Source: Aureobasidium sp. EXF-3400 (lineage: Eukaryota; Ascomycota; Dothideomycetes; Dothideales; Saccotheciaceae). From it: a stretch of 64,000 bases of DNA. Below are positions 10,282 to 21,590 of this stretch, piece after piece. The notes below the pieces were generated by a model that was not told the DNA's origin, ran no database searches, and saw only the letters and a list, made by a program, of their open reading frames with translations. Position 1 is the first letter of the stretch. The number at the start of each line of letters is the position of its first letter. Made by a program: the position numbers and the translations under genes. Location of the stretch: assembly GCA_024195585.1 (NCBI GenBank), contig SWBL01000197.1, positions 29,503 to 93,502 on the forward strand. The letters run 5' to 3'.

Positions 10282-11905
10282 TCAAGCTTCGTCCAAGTGG
10301 TCAGTTTGAAGGGCAGCGGCGCAGATTGGGCTGTCAATGCCATAGCCGCGTAGCAGAATGTCAAAGCCGGATGTCTGGAGAGCGCCAGCTTCTCCAGGGC
10401 GATCAATCAGCATGCAACATCTGGCTGCGCCAAAACAACTAAAATTGTATTAGCGGGTGAAGTTAAAGGTTTTTCTTTTGATCGGAAATGCCTCCGTGAC
10501 GGGAACGGGAAAGGGTGAAGGGAAGAGATCGACGGTACAGATGGTACAGAAAAAGAAGGTGCAATATAAGCAATACGAGGGGAGGTTAGAGAATTCGTAC
10601 GACTTACACATCAGCCAGATCTGGACCCAGCAAGCCTTCGTCGCTCATGAGAGTAGCCAGGTCGAGCAGATCTCCAACCGTCTGTTTGATTTGAGCGACC
10701 GACAGGTCTGCAGAGCTTTGTAGCATCTGCATCTTGACCCCTTCGACCTTGTCCGTCAACATCTTGATATCCCGGCGGCGAGACTCGTCGTGGCCGTCGG
10801 CGCAAGCAACGCATGTGCAGGTAAACCCCCACATACTCAGCTGAGCACGTCGCTGGGAACGCAGCTTGCCCGCGCCGTTGATGTAGGCAGTGCACAGCTC
10901 ATCTCCAGCGGCAATGGGCTTGACAGCCTGCACAGTGATACATCCGGTGCTGCTGTTGTAAGCAGTATAGACGTTTGGAACGCATGAGTGGTTGAGACGT
11001 GAGGCAATCAGACCAACGCCAGCAGAATCAAGAGCGATGCCGTCGTCGAGCATGTAAGAGTTGGTACGCCAGATGTTGACGACACGGGCAGCAAGTGACT
11101 CGGTCATCTCGCAGTCCTCTGTGTCGTTGTATGAGGTATCCACATCGATCTCCAGATCCGAGTCAGTGATTGTTGCTTGAAGAACTTCTGCCAAATCGTC
11201 GACATTGCAGACTGGCGAATCAACTCTGAGCAGTTGATCCGGTAGGTTGGATGTTGTAGGTTCAGGTTCCGACAGCTCAAGCTTGCATGGCTCCTTAAGG
11301 GTTGGATCGTCGCTGCCGCCGGCCGGATTGGGAAGCTTGCAGCTGTTTTGAGTATCAGAACCGCTGGCAAGAGACTGCACGTCAGGAGCACCACCGCGAC
11401 GATCAATTCCTTCAGTCGGGAATCCGTATTCGTAAGATGGAGGGTGAGAGTGCCCCATGTCTGGCAACTTGGTTGTGCCATCTTCAGCCACCGACGTTTC
11501 GGCAACTCGAGTTTGTGTCTTTGCAGTGCACGTGGTATAGGAACTCAAGTCCAGATATGCCGCACGCTGCTCCGGCTTCAACTGCATGAAGCTCTCAATG
11601 ATAGCTGCATTCATCGTGTCTTGCTTGGGTAGAATGAATAGTGGAGCTTCTTGGATGAGGCGTTCGCCGGCTTCGATGTCGCGAGTCGCGAAAAGGCCGA
11701 GACCTTTGGGACCAGCGCTACGAGATTCGAAAGCAGGCATCTCGGCGTCTTGAGTGTCGTCGTCCATAGAGTGACGCTCTTGCCGACGTTGTCTCTTGAG
11801 TTGCTCCTTCTTGCCGCCGCGACGCTTCTTTTTCTTTTCGGTCTGCACGACGCTCAGTTGTGGAAAGAGCAGATCAGTGGCTGACTGAACAGTGAAGTCG
11901 TTCAT
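10282..11905 (-). CDS. SET-domain protein (SMYD/SET5-like)
   Basis: Exon 1 is 11905-10608. A perfect GTAAGT donor interrupts the frame, so the TAA at 10604 is intronic. A 169-nt intron with GCTAAT branch and TTTTAG acceptor leads to exon 2, 10438-10282. The product is 484 residues. Features: a Lys/Arg-rich segment (24-45, possible nuclear signal); the N-SET start at about 58-93 (GPKGLGLFATRDIEAGE); a long acidic low-complexity insert (about 130-270); the SET core RLNHSCVPN at 303-311 with GDEL at 334-337; and a post-SET Cys cluster CTCVAC at 363-368. The C-terminal helical region matches the family's TPR-like tail. By family knowledge this is a lysine methyltransferase, of either histone or non-histone targets. 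The open frame upstream of 11905 lacks an ATG. Confidence 0.85.
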
Positions 11906-14900
11906 TTCTGTCGATCCGGGATGATATGACAGGTGATAGGATGGTTGGAAGGAAAGAAGGGATGAGAGGACAAACCACTGATAGATGCGGCAGGTTCTGT
12001 TTGCTTGTGTGACCACAAACGCAGAGCTTTGTGGCGATACTCGATATTTGTGTGAAAGATGTGGGTACACCTACCGTCCATGAGACATACCTGTAGAGGT
12101 CGTTGTCTCTTGTGTGAAACTCGTGAACAAAATCACTTGAGTAATGACAGGTGTGACGGTGGGACGCTCGAAGTAGCAACACATTCATGTACGCAAGAGG
12201 CCGTGTCTCTCACAAACCCAATACTAGAAGGGTCCTTATGGTATCCATTCCGAAGGCATCCCAGGTCTTTCAGCGTAACGTCTACAAAGGATGGCCATTT
12301 ATTTCTGCAATTGCAGCAAGAACAGGGTCACCCTAGCGTCATCGACTTGAGAATCAAATACCCTCAAAATCACTGTATTTCGCTGCAGAATTGCCGTGCG
12401 CAAATATCGGTCTCATTTGATAGCCGATTGTTCATTTGGGATATTGTTGTATAGTCTCGCTTTCGTGATTGAAGGAGTGGCGTCCTGGATTCGTGGCGTT
12501 CGAGAAATCCTTCCTACCATTGCGAGTGGCATTATGGTACGCTACAACCCGCGTGCTGGAACCAGTGTCATTAGAGAATGTTCGTTTACGTCCTCGAAGT
12601 TGTCTCATTTCGAGTAGCTTGTCGACATGATCAAATGAGAATATATGATTGAGCGGCTATCCAAATCCTTCTGTCGCCCTGACCAGCATGAATCAGCGCT
12701 CGTCGGCAAAGATCCTATGTTGTCCAAAGTCCAGCGCCAAAGCTCGGAATCGATCTAATTCTGACCCAGATGGCAATATATCTGGCAAGTTGATCTCGCA
12801 CAGAGCAGGCGCAGTCGTGTTGTTGTCCCGAGTCTTATCATGTTCGTGTCAGAGCAAAATGATAGCCTGCAAGATTAGCAGCGGGACCAGAGAGCACATC
12901 GACACGCAGGAGCACACAGACGGCCTTTGCTTGATGCAGTTCGAAATGTCAGCCTCACCGCCACGAGTCCAAAGATCCTTCTACGCATTCTAGTAACGAG
13001 TCAGTCACACCACAGACCAATGGCCTGACTATGTTGAAGCTGGATAATACGCCGACAGCGTTCGTTTGCAACGTGTATCTTTCTGAGAGCTCAAGCTGGG
13101 TCCCGTCTGGCAGATACGAACACCTGCAGGTGGTGTGAGAGTCACCAAGGTGCTTTGTCGGTGTTCAAATCAACCCTCAGCTTGTCAGCATATGCAGGCA
13201 CTGAAGCTACAGGCCGATGGTGGCTTGATTATGTGCCACGCACCAACGGCCAAGAAGCAGATCCAAAGATCTAGCGACGTTCCATAGAACTTGTGTCATC
13301 GGACGGCGTCCTAATCATAAGATTGACGTTGCATGGAGGGGGGTTTCCTTCCAGCGGCTCCCCGCACAACAAGGACCCTTGCCATGTTTCGTATGCATTG
13401 CAATCTTTGCCCCTTAAGTCGGAGCACGATCAAAAGCAGTAAGATCATCTTTCATTTGATCGCGAATCGTCGCACCGTCGGCCCAGGCACATGAGAAAAA
13501 CAGCTGAAGATTGGATTCTGCTCTGAAAACGCCGCTGGCTGTTTGGACACCAGATAGCGGTGCTGGTCTCGGAAGCTAAAGTGGCGTCCGCACGCACGCA
13601 GTTCGGACCAAGACACAACCGTCCGGGTGAGGCCGCTTCCGCCGCGTAAAACGGTTCGCGATCTTGAGGAGCATAGGATCTGAACAAAGATCGCGCCCAA
13701 ATATGAGACCGTAGTCAATTTGCTAGTCAGATCTGTTGACAACAAGAATTTCCGACTGGCTGAAAGTTAAGTGAAGAAGGCCAACTAGGACCGCTTCGGC
13801 ATATCGTGTTGACGATCTTGGCTAGAGAAACCGTGTTCCGTATCTTGTCTTGGTTGTCCAAAACTTGACAGACACACCCTTACAGACGTCATGAGTAACG
13901 AGAAGCATCCAGGGAAACGAACACCGAGTGAGACAGTTGCATTCGCTAACTGTGATGAATCAATATATCCACACTCGCTTGCTGAAGCATAGCGAGCGTA
14001 ACCTCACATATCATGAAGAGGTGATTTCTTCTAAATCAAGCAGTCGCACTCCATATAACTGAGTTCAAAATCAGAGATAGCGTGCGATCCGAGCGAGGAG
14101 AACAGACAGGATCTCAGGCACGCTTTTGATCGGGCTGTGAATCGGGAGGCGAACCTGCATGAAGACTTTGGGAGATTGATTTTAAGAAGATCCCTTTCCT
14201 AGCGCATGGTCAGAAAAAAGCCGGTTGGACCGTCCATGGAGAGGCTTGGAAGAACGAATCACCGATGCATCGTGTGTCTTTCGGTATTAGGGTCCTGTCG
14301 GTACTTCAGCGTTATAGGTCAATGACAGGCACACGCAGAAATCCCTCGGGCTGGCGCGTCCTTTTGGAGATTGCTTTGCTGTTTATCAATCGCGATCTGA
14401 CACTTTATTTAAACCCAATCAGTGGGATTCGATGGCCTAACCTTGAAGGTTTACGACGGTCCATGATGGCGCAGAGCCAGGGTCTTCTACGCACTGATGC
14501 AGCCGTCGAGTCGTGCAAGCCACAAAAGGCAGAGCGAGGCGAAAGCAAGCGACCGAAGCTCCTAACACGTGCGCGCTTCTCTCAAAGCAGTATGACACGC
14601 CCTCGAAGCCGAAAACCCATCCCTTATCCCCGCCTTGCGAGCTGTAAGATTATCTTCGCGACCGTCACGGCGTCGCTTGGCTGAGCCATCCGAGCTTGTG
14701 GTCTGGTAAGCAGACTGGGAGAGACTAGTAGAATAGGGAGCTGCAGCGAAGCGCAGCTGGGCGCAAACGCACGGAGCTATCTGAGACAGCTGCTGCGCTG
14801 TGGGATTCGGTGACTGGTCGCGGTGACGTCTCCTGCACCGACAGTTGGGATGCTGTGTGCATGTAATATATCATCATTCATTGTGTGCTAGCGTGCTGTT

Positions 14901-16137
14901 GCATGTGCGGGCAACAAGATGAGGCTTTGCCGAATTGTGGACTTGGGTTGCGAGCCGGGGCGTGCTGCAGAAGTACAAAGCCGAGTACGGCGAGTGTGAG
15001 GCTGTGATTCGCTGAGGGCTGAAGGAGGGGGGATCTGGCAGCAGATGCAAACTGAGATTGGAACCCGATTCCAAACCAGAGATTCGATCGACTCCACGGG
15101 ACTTTCGCGAGTGAGTCCGAGTGACGGCCGCTAATCGATGCGGACTTGAGAGCATCACGATCTAAGACAGCTAAAGTTTAGGGCCTGCAGCCGCCTGTAC
15201 GCACGCACGCAGCGAGTCCGGGCATTGGCTGTCGCGCTCGCCGCTCATCAGAGGCCTCCAACGAGGCTTGTCGCCGTGGTGCCATATTGGTGGACAGGAG
15301 ACTCGAAGTCTGAAGGCGGACTGGCCGACGGCAGTCTGTAGCTGACGATGCGGGCGGCACACCAGATCACGCATCTCAAGCAAGGACGATAGGGTTTGAG
15401 ATCGATTCGTTGGAGGAACGTGATGTGCATGCTGTGTGGCAGGAAGCGAACGGAAGCACGCAGCGTCTGCAACCGCAAGTCTCAACGGCATGGACCATGT
15501 CATGGCTATTCGAATGTCTCGCTCTGGCGGTGGAAGGTTATGCGTTACCTATTCCTATCGAATAGCAGGCCCACCGGTGGCGGCAAAACCCTGACAAGCA
15601 AGAAGACACGAGAGCGGATGTGCCAGTGGTGGCGGCCATCCCTGTCACTTTATGCCTATGTGATCGTCGCAGACCGTGCACGCCCGTCAAGTGGTGCTAA
15701 CTCAACTCAACTCGATGGTCGCTCGCATGAGTGTCAGGCACGTCTTAAGTCTCTTTTCCGACCAAACCAACGGCCTCGTCGAGTCCTCCCTCTTTCGCCC
15801 ACAAACGTAGACTCGTGCCGTAGTAAAACTCAACCCTGCACCTACCTACCTACCTGTACATCACAACCACCCGGGCTCCTTCCGCACCTTTGACGCCTGC
15901 TCATCGATCGCTCTTGCCGCACCACATCCGCCGTCCATTTCTTCGACTGACTGCAACTACCACATCTGGAACTCGCGCACGGAATTCTTTGCTGAACGTA
16001 TGGAATTGGCTCCCTCCGACATCAAAACTTGATCAGACGCACACCAAAGGAATGAAAATCGCCATCTGAACAGTCTACCACCACCACTCACCCGCCCGGC
16101 CTGCAACACCTCATCTCCGTCGTCCCCGCCACCAAAA
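11906..16137. other. 4.2 kb without a convincing gene; long upstream/leader region of nsdD
   Basis: No open frame here has protein-like composition, known domains or a credible splice set. The left end is the SET gene promoter. The right part, from about 15.6 kb, is pyrimidine-rich (including four tandem ACCT units near 15840-15855) and looks like a long 5' leader running up to the nsdD start. Several short upstream ATG frames occur. Long leaders are common for developmental regulators, but transcription here is an inference. Confidence 0.45.
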
Positions 16138-17766
16138 ATGAATATGGACCCCAGCGACAGACAAAGGCAAGACTGGACTCACCGACAACCGAGTCCCGTC
16201 GAGCGCCTGGCTAACAAGCAATCCAGAGCTGCTTTGCCGCCCATCAAAATGCTCGATATTGTGAAAGCAAAGCGTGAAGAGGCCGAATACCAGACTCGTG
16301 GCACAAACATGTCCATGGCGCCTTCTGCCACAAACAGCCCCAACATCACCTACCCTTCTGGCCCCCCACCACCTTACAGTCGTCCTTCGTTTCCCGATGC
16401 CCGCCTTGCTTCAGAAATGCGTCGTCCTTCAAACGAAGACCCCGCAAACCAGGCCAACAAGCAGTCGCTGCCATCGATCCACGAGGCTCTCGGCGTAGAG
16501 CAACCTGCTTCCTATCCTTCCGCCACTCACAGACCTTACTCATCCGCTCCTCAAACTGCCTATCACGCTCCGGCCACTGCACCTTCGCCTATTTCGCCCA
16601 GAAGGTCGTTCGCTGCCATGGATCCTCCCCCACCACCGCAATCCACTGTCTTTACCCATGGTCCTCGCAGCCCCTACCCGCAGCCTCATCAGGAGATCAG
16701 TCCTCGTCAAGTCTCGGAACATGATCGTCAACGTTCAGTATATGCGCCTCAGCCAATGGTATCGCACACCGGCCAGTCTCCTTTGAACCACCAATCGCAA
16801 TACCCCCGTTCATATCCGGCCACTGCTTCTCACGAAAGGACCGCTTCACACCCTCTTAGCATGCCTCCTGTCGCTCCTCCTCCGTCAGCTCCTCAGCATG
16901 CTGTTCCTTATGGCTACGCTCCTGCCCCTGTTGCGGTCCCTGCCCCAGCACCTTACGCATCTCATTACGCCTACCCTCCCCCGGCCCCGCACTCCGCTGC
17001 ACCTACCTCATCCATATATCAACCATCAATCACCCAGCCTGCCCCTCCTCAAAACAGCGAACCAGGAAGAGCTCCTTTCGGCGACTCTGTAAAACGTCAT
17101 CTTGACATGTGGGACTTTGGTGAAGCCCTGAATGAGGTATGCCTGCCCCGCAAAATCTTCACATCTACGCGTCACTAACCAAAACACCAGATTGCCGACT
17201 CTAGCAGTCACATGCTGGAATTTAGCAGACAATGTGGTGCTCGCCTGCATCAATCTCAGAGATCCGATCCCACCCCTGGTAACCTGCCTCAACTGCAGGA
17301 AATTGATCACCTGATGGAAAAGTCACGCCGCCAACTTGATTGCTATGCTAAGATGAGAGAGTTCATCATCGCTCAACAAACAGCCTACTTCCATCAAGCT
17401 CAAGAACAACAATCCAGAGCTCAAGAAGGCATCAAGCGCGATTCTGTTCATCAGAGCGAAGAGTCAAAAGCTGGCGGATTTGCCGGTGCCGAGGCCAAGA
17501 AACGCAGAGGTGTAAGCATTTATTCTTATCAAATTCTGTAGAACAATGACTGATCCAATCTCTAGCGCGCTGCTCCCCCAGGCAGATGTCACAGCTGTAA
17601 CAGAGCCGAGACGCCCGAATGGCGCAGGGGCCCAGATGGAGCTCGCACCTTGTGCAATGCCTGCGGTCTTCACTACGCCAAGCTGACAAGAAAAGCTGGG
17701 AAGAACGCAGCGGCCATCTCCAGCTCCAACCTTCGTCCCAAGGCTTCTGAGGATACGCAAAACTGA
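16138..17766 (+). CDS. nsdD: NsdD-type GATA transcription factor
   Basis: Exons 16138-17136, 17191-17511 and 17566-17766 (both introns 54 nt; the first has an ACTAACC branch site) give 506 residues. The first 320 residues are Pro/Ser/His/Tyr-rich and probably disordered. A conserved helical region follows (about 325-435, including a Glu/Lys/Gln-rich stretch). A single C-terminal GATA finger lies at 448-473 (C-x2-C-x18-C-x2-C, with CNACGLHYAKL), ending close to the C-terminus. This layout with a C-terminal finger is that of Aspergillus NsdD and Neurospora SUB-1. By family knowledge it is a nuclear activator needed for sexual development and fruiting bodies and restrains conidiation. The ATG has a good A-rich context. 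It is preceded by a long gene-free region that may host its regulation. Confidence 0.92.
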
Positions 17767-19211
17767 AGCCTGCAGAGCGAGACACTCGATGGCGGTCCAG
17801 CGGGCCGTACTGCTGAGGCCTCTGTTGTATATGTCGGCCGACACGAGTGCATCGGCTGATCGGCACAACACGAATACGTCTTCTTAGGTCCCCTTTCATT
17901 TCGGAATTGTTATTTACAACAAAAAAAAAGCAAAAACATGTGCGGGCGTCACATGCGTGGGGCCTTATTAGAGGTCGTATTTCTCCGGGATAACCTCGAC
18001 CGGACAGTACATCAACAAGTTTCTGCAAGAGGTTTTTAGGCCTCTCGACTGCATATTTCGTATACGATGGATCACGGAACACGCATAGGATGGCTATTAG
18101 GCCATCATTACGACACTAGCATTGGGAGCACGGAGTTCTGCAGGATATGCTTGGTTGGCGGGAGTTTGATTTTGATTTGCGGATTTGATTTGCGACATGG
18201 CTCAATCGGCCATGTTAGTGGCTCGACGAGCACAGAGCTATTAGGCTCTCATTGGTGTTTGGCTACCAGGCTGTCGCATTCAGGCAGATGGTAATGGGGA
18301 AGAATTGTTTATTTATGGCGTGTTTGATATTTGGGGAGAAGAGACTGGTGGAAAGTAGAGAGTTTCGCCATGTGGTACATGAATATAATCATGTGTTTGT
18401 ACAGGCTTGCTGCATATCAACGTGAATCCTTGACAGGTACTAGTCGCCTGATTACAGACAGACTAGGCATATCAGGGTCAATTGCACAGGTTCGCAGCGA
18501 GAGAGAAACGAATGCGATGTAGATAGCACGGAGAGGGAAGCGAATGAAATGCAGACAAGACTACGGAGTAGTTTGACGGTTCTGCATGCAGGGATCGTTG
18601 GACTTGTGTATTGACTGTAGTGGGCAGGTGCAAGTCGGTGGCTGTGGCACGTGGAATTCCGGATGGCTGCGTCTGACAGGTGCAAAAGTCGACATGCCGT
18701 CGCGCCTGCCCTAAGCTCCGACCTGCTCAGAGCAGAACGTCGTCCGGGAAAGCACAAAAGTACCGGCAGTCGCAGCTGAGCAAGATGCTGAGTAAGAGAC
18801 GGGAGTCGTGTGTGTATAGGTAAGATGGACTGATTAGGGTTGATGCCCCGCGATCGGGAGCGTCCGTGGGCAGTTTGGCAATGGCGTGCTTTGTCGGAGG
18901 GTGGTGGTCACTGGGCGTCGAGCATTTGTAATGCGATTATTTCACATCAATCTCGAGCCGACTTGTGCTCGACCTGCCATATCGTTTTCTTTGCTGTCTC
19001 TACCCGCTGTCCACTTTCCGTCGACCTCTCAGCATATCCCGACAAGCTCCACTATGTGGTAGCCGCCCACACGACTGCCTATCGCGGCCCATCAACATTT
19101 CTGCCATCCAACACAATTCTTGCAGCCGCGCCTGCAGCTGCTCTCGTTTCAGCAACACCACTCTTGGAAGCCAATTGAAGAGCCTGTACTACGTAGTGCA
19201 AGTCACAAGCC
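17767..19211. other. Intergenic region between nsdD and the glutamate-cysteine ligase gene
   Basis: These 1.4 kb hold the nsdD 3' UTR (an A-run near 17920) and the upstream region and leader of the ligase gene. No open frame looks real and no repeat was recognised. Confidence 0.45.
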
Positions 19212-21409
19212 ATGGGTCTCTTGTAGGAGAAATCACCGACCTCGATTCGACCCCGACACAGGCTAATCACACCCATCTACAGAGCGCTGGGAACGCCGCT
19301 TGCCTGGCCCGAAGCGAAGAAGGTCGCCGGACAGGTCCGTGAATGGGGCATTGAGGTACGTGTACCCACTCGAGTTGATGCACAAGAGCACAAGAGCTGA
19401 GAACAAGCAATAGCAACTATTGGCGACCTGGAGACGAGCCAAGGGCAAAGAGCGCGATGCCCTCCTTTGGGGAGACGAGATCGAATACCTTGTCGTGACA
19501 TACGATGACGACAAACGTCAGGTCCGACTCTCGCTACGCCAGGCAGATATTCTCGAGGCTTTGGCTAGCGATGAGAAGCTCCTCGCTCAGGGCGGTGGTG
19601 TAGACGAGATCCAGCGTGGCTCAGCCAGGTCCGGCAAAACCGCTCCCGTATTCCACCCCGAGTTTGGTCGTTTCATGCTCGAAGCCACGCCTGGCCGACC
19701 ATGGGGAATTGACCTCAAGGATCTGCTTGACGTCGAGCCAGACATGAAGTGGAGGTAGGCGCGCATCCTACAAACCATCTCATGAAGAGTTATAGCGCTG
19801 ACTGGCTTCCTAGGCGCAAGATCGCAAAGGAGCACATGGAACCTAGCGAGTTTCCCATCACTCTGACCACCTTCCCACGACTGGGCGCCAAAGAGCGCTC
19901 CATTACTCCCGAGTACCCGCTGAACGGCGATAAGCTGAGATCTCAGTTCCTGCCCGACGAGATCGCGAACCCCCATATCCGTTTCCCAACTCTAGCCGCA
20001 AACATCCGCGCTCGCAGAGGCCGCAAGGTCGAGATCAACGTACCTGTCTACAAGGACGAGAAGACTACATGGCCATTCAATGACCCAACCGTCGATTACG
20101 ACCTTCACACTTGGCCCGAGGATGACGACGTCCGCAATGGAGCCGCCAAGGAAAACCACATCTACATGGACGCCATGGCTTTCGGCATGGGAAGCTGCTG
20201 TCTTCAAATCACCTTCCAGGCAAAGAACATTGACGAAGGTCGCAAGATGTATGACCAACTTAGTCCAATTGGTCCCATTCTGCTCGCTTTGACTGCCGCC
20301 ACACCCATCTACAAGGGTTTCTTGGCCGACACAGACGTCAGATGGAACCAGATCAGCAGAGCAGTCGATGACAGAACCCCTGAGGAACTCGGAGAGAAGG
20401 TTCGTAAACCATTTGGTTTCCGCACAACCAAGCTAACAAGTTGCAGCCATTGAAAGACTCGAGGTGGCAGATCCCCAAATCTCGATACGCTTCAAACTCT
20501 ACATACATCGCTCAAGATCCTCGCCTACGCAAGGAATACTTTGATCCTAACCTTGTAGTTGACCCCGACATGAGGCAGAAACTCGTAGACGGTGGTATGG
20601 ATGACCTACTGGCCACCCACTTTGCCCATCTCTTCATTCGCGATCCCATCGTCGTTTTCAACGAAGACTTGCTAGAGCTGGATTTGAACAAGGTTGACCA
20701 CTTCGAAAACCTACAATCCACAAACTGGCAACACATGCGCTTCAAGCCGCCGCCACCAGGCAACGATATTGGCTGGCGTGTCGAAGTCAGACCCATGGAA
20801 ATTCAAATCACCGACTTTGAGAACGCCGCATTCTCTGTCTTTGTCGTCCTCATCACTCGCGCAATTCTCAGTTTCGATCTCAACTTCTACATCCCCATCC
20901 AAAAGACGACTGAAAACATGGAAACGGCACACCTGCGTAATGCAGTCACGGAACAAAAATTCTGGTTCCGCAAAAACCCATTCCCAGCCACCAGACAACC
21001 GAGATCGGGTACTTCGACACCGACTCAATTCTCGCGTCCTCCTAGTCCATCAGCTCGTGTTGAGGATGAGTATGAACTCATGACTGTGGATGAAGTCATG
21101 AATGGTAAATCTGATGGCTTCCCTGGACTGATTCCTCTGGTTGAACGTTATCTTTCCAGCATCAATGTTGATGTGGAGATTCGTTGTGAGATGGCTAGGT
21201 ATCTGAAGTTGATTCGCCAGCGTGCGACAGGCGAGCTGTGGACTGCTGCCAAGTGGATCAGACATTTCGTTGCTGAGCACAAGGAATACAAGCAAGACAG
21301 TGTGGTTGGCGAGGGCATTACCTTTGATCTTGTCAAGGCTGTTGAGCAAATGACTATCAACGAAGGCAAAGATGGTTTGGGCGCTGAGATGCTGGGTCAG
21401 AGGAAGTGA
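19212..21409 (+). CDS. GSH1: Glutamate-cysteine ligase catalytic subunit
   Basis: Five exons, 19212-19222, 19283-19355, 19414-19754, 19814-20399 and 20447-21409, give 657 residues. The first coding exon is only 11 nt (MGLL) and is defined by a GTAGGA donor and a GCTAAT branch. The start MGLLALGTPL is the conserved N-terminus of eukaryotic GCL. Other family signatures are LLWGDEIEYL, HPEFGRFMLEATPG, MDAMAFGMGSCCLQ and a later RVEVRPMEIQITDFEN segment. The enzyme makes gamma-glutamylcysteine from glutamate, cysteine and ATP, the rate-limiting step of glutathione synthesis, in the cytosol. A Ser/Pro/Thr-rich loop (about residues 520-540) is a typical fungal insert. It converges with the following Zn2Cys6 gene, leaving 181 bp between stop codons. 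No frame damage is seen. Confidence 0.95.
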
Positions 21410-21590
21410 GGTTTTGAGTAAGAAAAGTCCCGAGCATATATTCCTATCCTGGTATTTGCATACATCCCTAGCCAGAGGGCGCCTATCGAATATACTCTAG
21501 AGCAGATACCCTAGTACATAACACTTTCCCGATACATTTCTTTCAGCTTTACCATCCTTTGCTCAGTTGTTCCTCGATGGCCATTCATCC

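Noticed and set aside
14265..14684. 139-codon open frame upstream of nsdD
   Set aside because: Arg/Ser-rich chance frame, no domain, no conserved motif recognised.
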